This document shows positions 35,863 to 43,967 of a DNA stretch of 64,000 nucleotides, in pieces. The position numbers and the translations under genes are program-made. This DNA is from Clostridium sp. CAG:768. Lineage in GTDB: Bacteria > Cyanobacteriota > Vampirovibrionia > Gastranaerophilales > Gastranaerophilaceae. Each line of letters begins with the position of its first letter. The stretch's first letter is position 1. The stretch covers positions 62,001-126,000 of the forward strand of contig FR899623.1 in NCBI GenBank assembly GCA_000437435.1, in the 5' to 3' direction. The notes below the pieces were generated by a model that did not search any database, had not been told where the DNA came from, and was given only the letters and a program-made list of their open reading frames with translations.

Positions 35863-35897
35863 TTGAATGTATAAATTAATTTGCATATAATAATAAT
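35863..35897 (+). promoter_or_regulatory. Promoter of a probably leaderless Nudix gene
   Basis: TTGAAT (35863-35868), 17-bp spacer, TATAAT (35886-35891), then six nucleotides and the ATG at 35898. The expected start of transcription falls on the initiation codon. Confidence 0.8.
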
Positions 35898-36407
35898 ATG
35901 AAATATTGTAATGAATGCGGAGCAGAATTAATAGAAAAAGAATGTATAAATTTTGGTATAAGTGACGGATTTATTCCTTATTGTCCTGTATGTAATGAAT
36001 TCAGATTCCCCAAATATAATGTGGCTGTTAGTGCAGTGATATTTAATCCTGATTATTCTAAAATTTTATTAATTCATCAATATGGCAGACCTAGAAATAT
36101 TCTAGTTGCTGGTTATGTAAATAAAGGGGAAAATCTTTCTTCAGCACTTGTGAGAGAAATAAAAGAAGAAGTCAATCTTGATGTAAAATCATATAAATTT
36201 AACGAATCAGAATATTATAATGGTTCAAATACACTGATCTGCAATTTTATAGTTCAGGCAGAAAATGAAAATTTTATATTGTCACAAGAAGTTGACGGTG
36301 CTGAATGGTTTGATATTGAAACTGCAAAAGATGTTATTTATAAAGGCGGACTTGCGGAAAAATTTTTAAATATTGCTATTTCAAAACTTCCTGCACTTAT
36401 GCTATAA
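35898..36407 (+). CDS. Zinc-ribbon Nudix hydrolase (NudC-like)
   Basis: A 169-residue protein. CNECG and CPVCN form a zinc ribbon ahead of the Nudix fold, as in NADH pyrophosphatase NudC. The Nudix box GYVNKGENLSSALVREIKEE is complete in its RExxEE core, but the following glycine is replaced by Asn (VNL). It lacks the C-terminal SQPWPFPxS signature of NudC, so the substrate is open. No Shine-Dalgarno; leaderless promoter. It is 28 nt upstream of dapF. Confidence 0.82.
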   Translation: MKYCNECGAELIEKECINFGISDGFIPYCPVCNEFRFPKYNVAVSAVIFNPDYSKILLIHQYGRPRNILVAGYVNKGENLSSALVREIKEEVNLDVKSYKFNESEYYNGSNTLICNFIVQAENENFILSQEVDGAEWFDIETAKDVIYKGGLAEKFLNIAISKLPALML

Positions 36408-36435
36408 TCATGCATAATTGAAAGGATAAAATTTA

Positions 36436-37269
36436 ATGAAGACTATAAAATTAACGAAAATGCAAGGTTGTGGAAATGATTTTGTAATTATTGATTACCC
36501 TGAATTTGAAAAGACCGGAATGAAAATGGATGAACTTGCAAAAAAAGTTTGTGATAGAAATTTTGGAGTCGGTGCAGATGGTATGATTATTCCAAAACTT
36601 GATACAAAAGACACTGATTTGGGCTGGTATTTTTATAATTCAGACGGTTCTACTGCTCAAATGTGTGGAAATGGTATGAGATGTTTTGCCAAATATGCTT
36701 ATGATAACAAACTTGTTGATAAAAAAGCATTTAGTGTTCAAACTCTTGCAGGTGTTATAAAACCAGAACTTTTAGAAAATGGTTTAATCAAAGTAAATAT
36801 GGGCAAACCTATTTTAGAGGATAAAAAAATTCCTTTCTGGGATGAAAGAAAATTGACTGCTCTTGATAGAGAATTTGAAATTACACCTGTTTCTATGGGA
36901 AATCCTCATTGTGTAATTATTACAGATGAAGATCCTATGGAATTGGCTGTTAAATACGGTCCTGTTATTGAAAAACACGAATATTTCCCTGAAAAAACTA
37001 ATACTGAATTTGTTAAAGTTAAATCTCGTATGGAAATCGATATGAGAGTGTATGAAAGAGGTTGTGGAATTACTTTAGCTTGCGGTACAGGAGCATGTGC
37101 CAGCGTTGTTTCATGTGTTTTAAATAACTTAACAGAACAAAAAGTTAAAGTTAATCTTTTAGGTGGGCCTGTATTCGTTGAATGGCAAGGTTCTAAGGAC
37201 GATACTGAGAAAGATATTTTCTTAATCGGTTCTGCAAATTACAGTTTTTTTGCAGAGTATATATTGTAA
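36436..37269 (+). CDS. dapF: Diaminopimelate epimerase DapF
   Basis: A 277-residue cofactor-free racemase converting LL- to meso-diaminopimelate for lysine and peptidoglycan synthesis. The two catalytic cysteines lie in QMCGNGMRCFAKYAYD and GITLACGTGACAS; KMQGCGNDFVIID at the N-terminus and GNPHCVIITDE are also typical. AAAGGA precedes the start. It probably shares a transcript with the upstream Nudix gene. Confidence 0.96.
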   Translation: MKTIKLTKMQGCGNDFVIIDYPEFEKTGMKMDELAKKVCDRNFGVGADGMIIPKLDTKDTDLGWYFYNSDGSTAQMCGNGMRCFAKYAYDNKLVDKKAFSVQTLAGVIKPELLENGLIKVNMGKPILEDKKIPFWDERKLTALDREFEITPVSMGNPHCVIITDEDPMELAVKYGPVIEKHEYFPEKTNTEFVKVKSRMEIDMRVYERGCGITLACGTGACASVVSCVLNNLTEQKVKVNLLGGPVFVEWQGSKDDTEKDIFLIGSANYSFFAEYIL

Positions 37270-37329
37270 AATCTCGTATTTCCATGATAATATTGATTTA
37301 TAGCCAAAATATAAAAAGGAGAAAATAAA

Positions 37330-37626
37330 ATGAAAAATTATGAATTATTAACTGTATTTAAGCCAAATTTAGATGCAGAAGAAGTAGATAAAGCAGTTGA
37401 AAGATTAGGCGCTTTAGTTTCTGAATTAGGCGGTAAAGTTGAATCTACAGATAAAACTGGTAGAAAAAAATTAGCTTACGATATCCAAAACTTTAGAGAT
37501 GGATTTTTCGTAACTACAGTTTTAAGCTTACCTGCTGAAAAAGTTGCTGAATTCAGACGTCAATTAAGATTAAGCGACAATATTTTAAGAACAATGTTCT
37601 TAGAATCATCAAAAGCAGCAGTTTAG
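37330..37626 (+). CDS. rpsF: 30S ribosomal protein S6
   Basis: A 98-residue ribosomal protein that binds 16S rRNA with S18. MKNYELLTVFKPNLDAEEV, GRKKLAYDIQNFRDGFFV and FRRQLRLSDNILRTMF are the family blocks. AAGGAG 7-8 nt upstream. First gene of the conserved rpsF-ssb-rpsR operon. Confidence 0.97.
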   Translation: MKNYELLTVFKPNLDAEEVDKAVERLGALVSELGGKVESTDKTGRKKLAYDIQNFRDGFFVTTVLSLPAEKVAEFRRQLRLSDNILRTMFLESSKAAV

Positions 37627-37683
37627 TTAAAAAGAAAGGATATATTTGTAAAACTCTTTGCAAATATATATGATGGGTGAAAG

Positions 37684-38085
37684 ATGTCACTTGCAAAATC
37701 AGTAGTTACAGGAACAGTTTATAGAGCACCGGAAAAACGTTTTACTCAAAATAACGTTGCAGTGTCTGCTTTCGTTCTTAATATCGGCGAAAGAGAAGAA
37801 ACTTTGATTAGAGTATTATCAAAAAGAAATGCTCTTGATGAAATTGTTTCCTCATTGACTAAAGGTGAAAGAGTTCTTGTAGAAGGCAGACTCCAAACAG
37901 CTGCTGTTAAAATGGACGATGGCTCTGAAAAAAGAATCTATGAAATTGATGCTAATACAATCGAAATTTTAGGTGAAGGAGCTTCAGTTCCTGCTAATCA
38001 AAAATTTGGAACAGAAGAAATCGTTAAATTTGAATCAGATGACATGTCAAATGAATTGATTAACGAAGACGAAATTCCATTCTAG
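37684..38085 (+). CDS. ssb: Single-stranded DNA-binding protein
   Basis: A 133-residue SSB. The OB fold begins SVVTGTVYRAPEKRFTQNNVAVSAFVL; the short acidic tail ends NEDEIPF, the peptide that recruits partner proteins. It is shorter than E. coli SSB, lacking a long Gly/Gln linker. It lies between rpsF and rpsR as usual. The stop TAG runs directly into the tandem hairpin repeat. Confidence 0.94.
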   Translation: MSLAKSVVTGTVYRAPEKRFTQNNVAVSAFVLNIGEREETLIRVLSKRNALDEIVSSLTKGERVLVEGRLQTAAVKMDDGSEKRIYEIDANTIEILGEGASVPANQKFGTEEIVKFESDDMSNELINEDEIPF

Positions 38086-38242
38086 GAGCGTAGCCGCTCC
38101 ACCCGCCAATTAGATTTTGCATAAGTTTGCAAAATGTTGGCTAAAGAAAAAGGAGCGTAGCTGCTCCACCCGCCAATCGGATTTTGCATAAGTTTGCAAA
38201 ATGTTGACTAAAGAAAAAGGAGTGTAATCTCTCCTCCAGTTA
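38085..38242 (+). repeat. Tandem 67-bp stop-codon hairpin repeat between ssb and rpsR
   Basis: Two near-identical 67-bp units start at 38085 and 38152, each GGAGCG-TAGC-CGCTCC, then ACCCGCCAAT and a further inverted repeat TTTTGCATAAGTTTGCAAAA. A third degenerate unit begins at 38219 (GGAGTGTAATCTCTCC). They are in the same sense as ssb and begin on the last base of its stop codon, separating ssb from rpsR by about 230 bp. Confidence 0.88.
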
Positions 38243-38319
38243 AATTTAACAGACTGGAAAAAATGTGAAAATAATAAGTAGTAGAAAATAAAATAGGCTA
38301 GAAAGGCTAAATTAAAAAA

Positions 38320-38553
38320 ATGGCAAGACAAAACAGCGATGAAAAGAAAAAACGTAAAAATTGCAGTCTTTGTGCAGACAAAGTAGAAGCAATTGATTAC
38401 AAAGATGCAGCTAAATTAAAAAGATACTTGACAGAAGCTGGAAAAATTATTCCTCGCAGAATTACAGGTAACTGTGCTAAGCACCAAAGAATGATTGTAA
38501 GAGCAATCAAACGTGCTAGAGAAGCTGCAATTATCGATTACGTTTTCGATTAA
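38320..38553 (+). CDS. rpsR: 30S ribosomal protein S18
   Basis: A 77-residue protein with [20 protein letters not shown] and [20 protein letters not shown], the S18 core. The CxxC...CxxH pattern marks the zinc-binding (C+) form. It is separated from ssb by the tandem repeats, so it may be read through or have its own promoter. A strong terminator follows. Confidence 0.96.
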   Translation: MARQNSDEKKKRKNCSLCADKVEAIDYKDAAKLKRYLTEAGKIIPRRITGNCAKHQRMIVRAIKRAREAAIIDYVFD

Positions 38554-38560
38554 TTTGAAA

Positions 38561-38594
38561 AAAGACCGATAAATTTTTTATCGGTCTTTTTTTT
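38561..38594 (+). terminator. Terminator of the rpsF-ssb-rpsR operon
   Basis: AAAGACCGATAAA / TTTATCGGTCTTT stem with an eight-T tail, overlapping the 3' end of the convergent TPR gene. Confidence 0.92.
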
Positions 38595-39864
38595 ATTTTT
38601 TATTTTCAAAAATTATTTTGTAATACATATCTGCTTTTACATATTTATTTATTGGTTTCTTTTTCCACAATTTTATATTAATTTCTGCAGGTAGTCTTCT
38701 AACTGAAAACATTAAGTCATTTTGCATTGGAGAAATATTATTACAGCCATCTTTGTATTTACAGCTTCCTCCTTGATGTATGTAATCTCTAAATGTTGAT
38801 ATATCTTTTGTTGCGTTATTGTACTCTGAATACATTTTTATATTTTTTGTATCAAATATATACATATAATCATATCCAAAATCTTTGGCATTTAACCCTG
38901 ATAATTGGATTACATATCTTGATGATTGTCCGTTTATGTTTGATCTATATTTCAAGAATTTTTTTGTTAATTCGTACTTAGCAACAATTAATTTATTTTT
39001 TTCATCATTTTGCAATGAAATAGGTAAAAAGTCAGAATAATCAGATGTGCAAAATTCTTTGTTAGTACCAATATCCCAAGGTATATATGGCATGCTCAAT
39101 CCGACCAAAGTATTTGGGTTATTCATTAGAACACTGACTTTTGATGGACCTTGAATGTTTTCGTGATAATCACCTTTATAGTTTAATTGATTACATTTAA
39201 TTGAACCCCACCAAGGTTTGTTATCCACTATGCTGCCGAAGACAGCTGTGTTTGGTTCATAATTATTTTTGGTAAACAGTGAATTTTTAACATGTTGTTT
39301 TCTAATATCAAATATTTGCTGTTTAGATAAATAGTCATATTCAGATGTAGGATTTACTTTTAGTGCTTGAAAAGTTGAATAATCATTAATTTTTAAAATA
39401 TTTTTATCGTTATATCCGAAAATAAAAAATGGGAAAAAATAAAATATAATAACTAAGAATATAATAATTTTAGCAGATACTAATATACTTACCGGTAATT
39501 TTTCTAATATTGGTGGTGAATTAAATTTACTCTCATGTTTATCAAGTCTTTCTTCTAAATCCCGCAAGGTTTTGTCATAGTAGGTACAATCTTTTAGATT
39601 TTGTTTTGCAATCTCATTATTAGGATCAATTTCTAAAATTTTTTTATATGTGAAAATAGCATTATCATAATCGTCAATTAATTCATAATAAAATCCTTTT
39701 AAAGATAGAATTTCAGTATTTTCTGGATCAAAAGTGAGAAGCTCATCGATTTCGTTTATTAGTTTTTCTATTTCGTCTTTTTTTGATTTTAAATTTGAGG
39801 GTTCAATAGTCTCAATAAAACTTTCAATTTTTTCAAGTCTTGATTGGAATTCTTCTTTATTCAT
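38593..39864 (-). CDS. TPR-containing single-pass membrane protein
   Basis: A 423-residue protein of unknown function. Residues ~1-105 contain TPR-like helices (LLTFDPENTEILSLKGFYYELIDDYDNAIFTYKKIL). A single membrane helix follows (VSILVSAKIIIFLVIIFYFFPFF, ~125-148). The outer ~275 residues are Tyr/Asn-rich with a few cysteines (CKYKDGCN). Last gene of a five-gene minus-strand run with M48 and UPF0145 genes, 4 nt after the previous one. GAGG 7 nt upstream. Confidence 0.65.
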   Translation of the reverse strand: MNKEEFQSRLEKIESFIETIEPSNLKSKKDEIEKLINEIDELLTFDPENTEILSLKGFYYELIDDYDNAIFTYKKILEIDPNNEIAKQNLKDCTYYDKTLRDLEERLDKHESKFNSPPILEKLPVSILVSAKIIIFLVIIFYFFPFFIFGYNDKNILKINDYSTFQALKVNPTSEYDYLSKQQIFDIRKQHVKNSLFTKNNYEPNTAVFGSIVDNKPWWGSIKCNQLNYKGDYHENIQGPSKVSVLMNNPNTLVGLSMPYIPWDIGTNKEFCTSDYSDFLPISLQNDEKNKLIVAKYELTKKFLKYRSNINGQSSRYVIQLSGLNAKDFGYDYMYIFDTKNIKMYSEYNNATKDISTFRDYIHQGGSCKYKDGCNNISPMQNDLMFSVRRLPAEINIKLWKKKPINKYVKADMYYKIIFENKK

Positions 39865-39868
39865 ATTA

Positions 39869-40753
39869 TTACCCTCTATATTTTCTTTCTCTTAATTTGT
39901 CTGCAATTAGCCAAATATCAATTATAAATGATGCAATTATCATTACAAAAAATGGTAAACATACTATAAATAAGTTATTTTTATATGCAGATTCAATTAC
40001 ATCTTTTGCAGTATATGCAATTGTAGTACCTATAATAAACAATACAATTGACAAATATTTAAAATTATTTTCTACTTGATTGGATAATATTTGTTTAAAA
40101 CCTTTATTTAAATAAGTATCAATTTTTTCTTTAATATCTTCAGTGTTACCCGGACCTCTAAAATTATATGTAAAATTATTTACACTTCTTGTATAGTCAA
40201 TAATTTTATAAATTGTTTGCATAGGAAAACTTGATGTATTTGAAAGATAAAATGTTTTATTATTCAAGACTTTAAAATTTAATACAATTTCTTTTAATGC
40301 AGTTGTATACCCGTATTTTGTACTCACAAGATCTGTAATGACAGTAAGTTCAAGTGAATTTATATCACTATATCCGCATACAAAATTGTATTGTGGTCTG
40401 TTGAAATTGAAATTTATTCTTCCTTGTAAAAAGTCTATAGATTTAAGATTTAATTTAGAATTAAATTCCTTTAAAGCTTTTTGTCTTGTAATAATAGATA
40501 AAATAAATCCTAAATAGACAACTAATGGCAAAATTATAAATAAAACCCAAGCCATCCAAAAGCCGTCAGGTTCTATTGCGAAGACAGTATTAAACGCATC
40601 TTTTACCCAATTACAAAAACTCTCTATAGATGCAGCTTCGGAGACATTCATAAAGTAAGCTAATAAAAGAGCAACAGTATAAATTATGCTGAATATTCCC
40701 CACATTATGGGCATACTTAATGAAGTTTTTTGTGAAACGTTATTTATATGCAT
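39869..40753 (-). CDS. Membrane protein of unknown function
   Basis: A 294-residue protein with hydrophobic segments near 14-36, 62-85 and, at the C-terminus, 235-285. The middle (~90-230) is a soluble beta-rich domain (RINFNFNRPQYNFVCGYSDI) that could be cytosolic. No family recognised. It is 4 nt upstream of the TPR-membrane gene and 52 nt after the M48 gene, so it likely belongs to the same envelope operon. Confidence 0.62.
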   Translation of the reverse strand: MHINNVSQKTSLSMPIMWGIFSIIYTVALLLAYFMNVSEAASIESFCNWVKDAFNTVFAIEPDGFWMAWVLFIILPLVVYLGFILSIITRQKALKEFNSKLNLKSIDFLQGRINFNFNRPQYNFVCGYSDINSLELTVITDLVSTKYGYTTALKEIVLNFKVLNNKTFYLSNTSSFPMQTIYKIIDYTRSVNNFTYNFRGPGNTEDIKEKIDTYLNKGFKQILSNQVENNFKYLSIVLFIIGTTIAYTAKDVIESAYKNNLFIVCLPFFVMIIASFIIDIWLIADKLRERKYRG

Positions 40754-40805
40754 ATAACCAACCTTTTTTCATTATACAGATTTTTAAGAAATTGTAAATA
40801 TGAAT

Positions 40806-41588
40806 TTAGTTTTGTTCAATTAATTTTAATCTTTGTTTAGTTGACGGGTGAGTTGAAAAATATTGTAGATATTCAGGCATTTTGTCTTTTTTCTCTAAGA
40901 ATTTGAAAAATTCGACAGCGCCTGTATTTCGACCATATAATTTGTATACTATTTTGTTTGCGTATAAATCAGCTTCTTTTTCTTGTTTTCTTGAATAGTT
41001 TAAGTTATTCAAGTCAGAAATACTGTTTATAGTTATATCTAAATTATTATTCCCTGCAGAAAATATTGATATTACAGCAGATATAATAATTTGTCTGCTT
41101 ATAGTTTTTAAATGATCTCTATGTGCGTAATGTCCGAGTTCATGTGCAAGTATAAATGTTAGAACTTCTTCATCTTTAATTTCTTTTAATAGACCTTTTG
41201 TGAAAAATATTGTACCGTTTGGTGTTACAAAGGCATTTATTTCTTTTTTGTTAATTTCATAGATAGGAAACTTTGATTTGCCTTGTAATTTTTTATCTAA
41301 AGGTACAATTTCATCTCTTATATTTTCAAGCACTCGAATTTCTTCTTCTTGATTATTCACAGTTGGTTGAATATTATAAGAAAATGCATTTTCTATTTTC
41401 ATTTGGGTTTCATCTGACATTCTGTCAATGAAAAAATTTCCGATTGTATCTGCGAAAATATATAGTCCAAAAATTAGTGCTGCAATGCCTGAAATTAAAA
41501 TTATAAATTCAATTCCGACATTAGATTTTCCGACATTTACATTATCTTCTATTACGTTTAAATATCTTTCTTCCAGATTTTTATTCAT
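40806..41588 (-). CDS. M48-family membrane zinc metalloprotease
   Basis: A 260-residue protease. One membrane helix (~27-48) precedes the catalytic domain. FILAHELGHYAHRDHL gives the HExxH site (149-153), and RKQEKEADLYA (E205) the third zinc ligand; FSTHPSTKQRLKLI is the typical C-terminal block. Members (HtpX, BepA, LoiP) degrade misfolded envelope proteins. Active-site side is not certain. Its start overlaps the stop of the UPF0145 gene by 8 nt. Confidence 0.9.
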   Translation of the reverse strand: MNKNLEERYLNVIEDNVNVGKSNVGIEFIILISGIAALIFGLYIFADTIGNFFIDRMSDETQMKIENAFSYNIQPTVNNQEEEIRVLENIRDEIVPLDKKLQGKSKFPIYEINKKEINAFVTPNGTIFFTKGLLKEIKDEEVLTFILAHELGHYAHRDHLKTISRQIIISAVISIFSAGNNNLDITINSISDLNNLNYSRKQEKEADLYANKIVYKLYGRNTGAVEFFKFLEKKDKMPEYLQYFSTHPSTKQRLKLIEQN

Positions 41589-42030
41589 AAGTTATTGCTG
41601 TTCCATATGCAATAATTGCACATTGAGGTACACTTTCTTGACCGTATGTATCGTTTATCATAACAGATTCTATACGGGTATTTATTATGAAATTTGCACC
41701 TCTTGCCTTTTCTCTCATGCGTAAAATTGCTTCTCTTCTGCCTCTATCAAGAATAGATTCAAAAGTCGTAAGTCTTCCGCCAAAGAAGTTTTTCAAAGAA
41801 GCAACGAAGTTTTTAAAATAATCGCCGCTGATTACGCATTCACCTGTTACAAGTTCAATTTTTTTTATTTTTTTATTTGTATGCCAAGTTTTTGCCCCAA
41901 AGTTTACAATAGGTTTTCTGATTAAGGCAATTTCTCTTTTTCTTATATTTTCAAAATGTCGTTTTTCAATAATACTCCCGGTAATAAAAGTTACACCAAG
42001 GATTATTAATAGTAGTATTATATCGCTCAT
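41581..42030 (-). CDS. UPF0145/YbjQ-like protein with membrane anchor
   Basis: A 149-residue protein. An N-terminal hydrophobic helix (IILLLIILGVTFITGSII) is followed by a YbjQ-type domain: VTGECVISGDYFKNFVASLKN then RREAILRMREKARGANFIINTRIES. YbjQ-like proteins form pentameric rings of unknown function and are often annotated as heavy-metal-binding. It overlaps the M48 gene, so the two are likely translationally coupled. Confidence 0.85.
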   Translation of the reverse strand: MSDIILLLIILGVTFITGSIIEKRHFENIRKREIALIRKPIVNFGAKTWHTNKKIKKIELVTGECVISGDYFKNFVASLKNFFGGRLTTFESILDRGRREAILRMREKARGANFIINTRIESVMINDTYGQESVPQCAIIAYGTAITYE

Positions 42031-42036
42031 ATAAAA

Positions 42037-42360
42037 TTATCCTTTTGGTTCAACTTTTACTGCAGTACCATATGCGTACACCTCAGCAGCACCGACTGTA
42101 ACTGATGATGTCGCTAATCTTACATTAACTACTGCATTTGCTCCCATTCTAATAGCTTGTTCTTGCATTCTTGCAATAGCTTCTTTACGTGCTTCTGTTA
42201 AAAGTTCTGTATAACTTTTTAACTCTCCGCCAACCATGTTTTTTAGACCTGCACCAAAATCTTTAATAGCATTTTTAGCTCTTACTGTGCTGCCTGTCAC
42301 AAGACCATACTGTGCAACGATATTCATTCCAGGCACAGTTTCAATATTTGTTAAAATCAT
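42037..42360 (-). CDS. UPF0145/YbjQ-family protein
   Basis: A 107-residue cytosolic YbjQ protein: NIVAQYGLVTGSTVRAKN, LTEARKEAIARMQEQAIRMGANAVVNVRL. The start MILTNIE (42360) gives the family's usual length and has GGAGG 8 nt upstream; ORF extension to 42411 would cross that site. First gene of the five-gene operon, 6 nt before its membrane-anchored paralogue. The site lies in a hairpin. Confidence 0.88.
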   Translation of the reverse strand: MILTNIETVPGMNIVAQYGLVTGSTVRAKNAIKDFGAGLKNMVGGELKSYTELLTEARKEAIARMQEQAIRMGANAVVNVRLATSSVTVGAAEVYAYGTAVKVEPKG

Positions 42361-42366
42361 CTTCAT

Positions 42367-42401
42367 AACCTCCGCCTTGATATTATCATTGAAAGGAGGT
42401 T
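42367..42401 (-). promoter_or_regulatory. Hairpin masking the UPF0145 ribosome-binding site
   Basis: On the minus strand AACCTCC (42401-42395) can pair with GGAGGTT (42373-42367), which contains the Shine-Dalgarno of the UPF0145 gene, over a 21-nt loop. It resembles the arrangement at 10988-11022. Confidence 0.5.
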
Positions 42402-42424
42402 TTGAAATCATATACTTATATTAG

Positions 42425-43906
42425 TTATTTAATTACTTCAATAGTGTCGTAATCTACAAGATATGGCAAATGCTCTTCTGTAATTAATTCTCCAGGTAAT
42501 AAAACTGCAATTCCCGGAGGGCATTCTGCGATTACTTCAGCTGCAATCCTGCCTACTGCATGTTCTTTTGGAATAACTTCTTTGTGTGAATAGAATGCTT
42601 CTCTAAGAGTCATTTTAATAATTGGAGTAAGCATAGGCATATGTTTTTTCTTTTCAAGATAGCATATATCTGTGTAATTTGTTTTATCAATTTGTTGCAA
42701 GCATTTTACAAGATATTGCATATCAGCTCTTGTATTACCTATGTTAGAAAGTATTAAAAGTCCTGCATCTGAAGCACTTTCAACTTCTATATTAAAATCA
42801 ATTTCCAAAATAGATTCAAGACGTTTGCCTGATAATCTGTCATCTCTGATAAATACTTTTGTAATATCTGTTTTGTAACCAAAATCCGGTCTTAAATGGT
42901 GAATATGTTCTAATTTATCAATTTCACGTCTTAAATATTTTGCGTTTTGTACTGCACGTTCAAGTTGTTTTCTTCCTCTAGGGCTGTCAAGATTTGCACG
43001 AGCGGCATCAAGACTTGCTAAAAGCATTAATGAAGGACTTGTTGTATGTAAAAGTTTTAGAGCTTTTTCTACTGCATCGCAATCTAATTTTGAATTTTCT
43101 GCAATGTGCAACATAGAACTTTGGCTCATACTTCCGCCTGTTTTGTGTAAAGAATGAACAACAGCATCTGCGCCAAGTTTCAAAGCAGTTGTTGGAAGAT
43201 GATTGTTAAAATTCCAAAGGCAGGCATGAGCTTCATCAACAATTAAAGGTACGTCATATTTCTTGCATACCTCGGCAATTGATTTCACATCAGATACAAC
43301 CCCTTCATATGTAGGGTTTGTAATCCATACCATTCCTGCATCACTGTTTTTTGACAGCATTTCTTCAACGCTTTCAGGAGTAACGTTACCCCAAATTCCC
43401 CATTCATCAAATTTTTTAGGGATTAACCATAATGGTTCTGCTCCTGAGATAATCATACCTGTTAAAATTGATCTGTGGCAATTTCTGTTTGTAACAATTT
43501 TTTGACCTTTTTTAGTCAATCCCATTGCTAATGCTAAATTGCCTGCAGTTGAGCCGTTTAATAAAAAGAAAGTCTTTTTAGCTCCAAAAGCTTTTGCAGC
43601 AAGTTCTTGAGCTTCTTTAATCGGGCCTGTTGCAGGGTGCAATGTACCTAATCCGTCAAATTCATCTGTAGTGTCTATAGATAGAGCTTTTGCACCGATA
43701 AGTTTTTTAAATTCAGGCAAAGAACCATTACCTTTTGTGTGACCAGGAATGTGAAATTGATAAGTCGGATTTTCATAAGCATTTTTTAAAGCTTCTACAA
43801 TCGGGGCTTTTACTTTTACTTTTGAATTTTTTTCTTGTTGTTTTAGCATTTTTAGGGTTTCCAATTTTTTGCGTGGGTAATTTTTCTTTTTTGTTACATT
43901 TGTCAT
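42425..43906 (-). CDS. Orn/Lys/Arg decarboxylase (PLP, fold I)
   Basis: A 493-residue enzyme. TYQFHIPGHTKGNG and NRNCHRSILTGMIISGAEP mark the family; DAVVHSLHKTGGSMSQSSM holds the PLP-binding lysine and VDEAHACLWNF the pyridine-nitrogen aspartate. Such enzymes make cadaverine, putrescine or agmatine; with SpeE at 52.7 kb a polyamine role is likely, but the substrate is not decided. The first ~28 residues are Lys-rich. No Shine-Dalgarno; TATATT lies 7 nt before the ATG, so it may be leaderless. Confidence 0.93.
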   Translation of the reverse strand: MTNVTKKKNYPRKKLETLKMLKQQEKNSKVKVKAPIVEALKNAYENPTYQFHIPGHTKGNGSLPEFKKLIGAKALSIDTTDEFDGLGTLHPATGPIKEAQELAAKAFGAKKTFFLLNGSTAGNLALAMGLTKKGQKIVTNRNCHRSILTGMIISGAEPLWLIPKKFDEWGIWGNVTPESVEEMLSKNSDAGMVWITNPTYEGVVSDVKSIAEVCKKYDVPLIVDEAHACLWNFNNHLPTTALKLGADAVVHSLHKTGGSMSQSSMLHIAENSKLDCDAVEKALKLLHTTSPSLMLLASLDAARANLDSPRGRKQLERAVQNAKYLRREIDKLEHIHHLRPDFGYKTDITKVFIRDDRLSGKRLESILEIDFNIEVESASDAGLLILSNIGNTRADMQYLVKCLQQIDKTNYTDICYLEKKKHMPMLTPIIKMTLREAFYSHKEVIPKEHAVGRIAAEVIAECPPGIAVLLPGELITEEHLPYLVDYDTIEVIK

Positions 43907-43967
43907 AATTATTAATATACACTAAAAAAATTTTTTTTTGCATATATTTTGTGTTACATTAATATTT

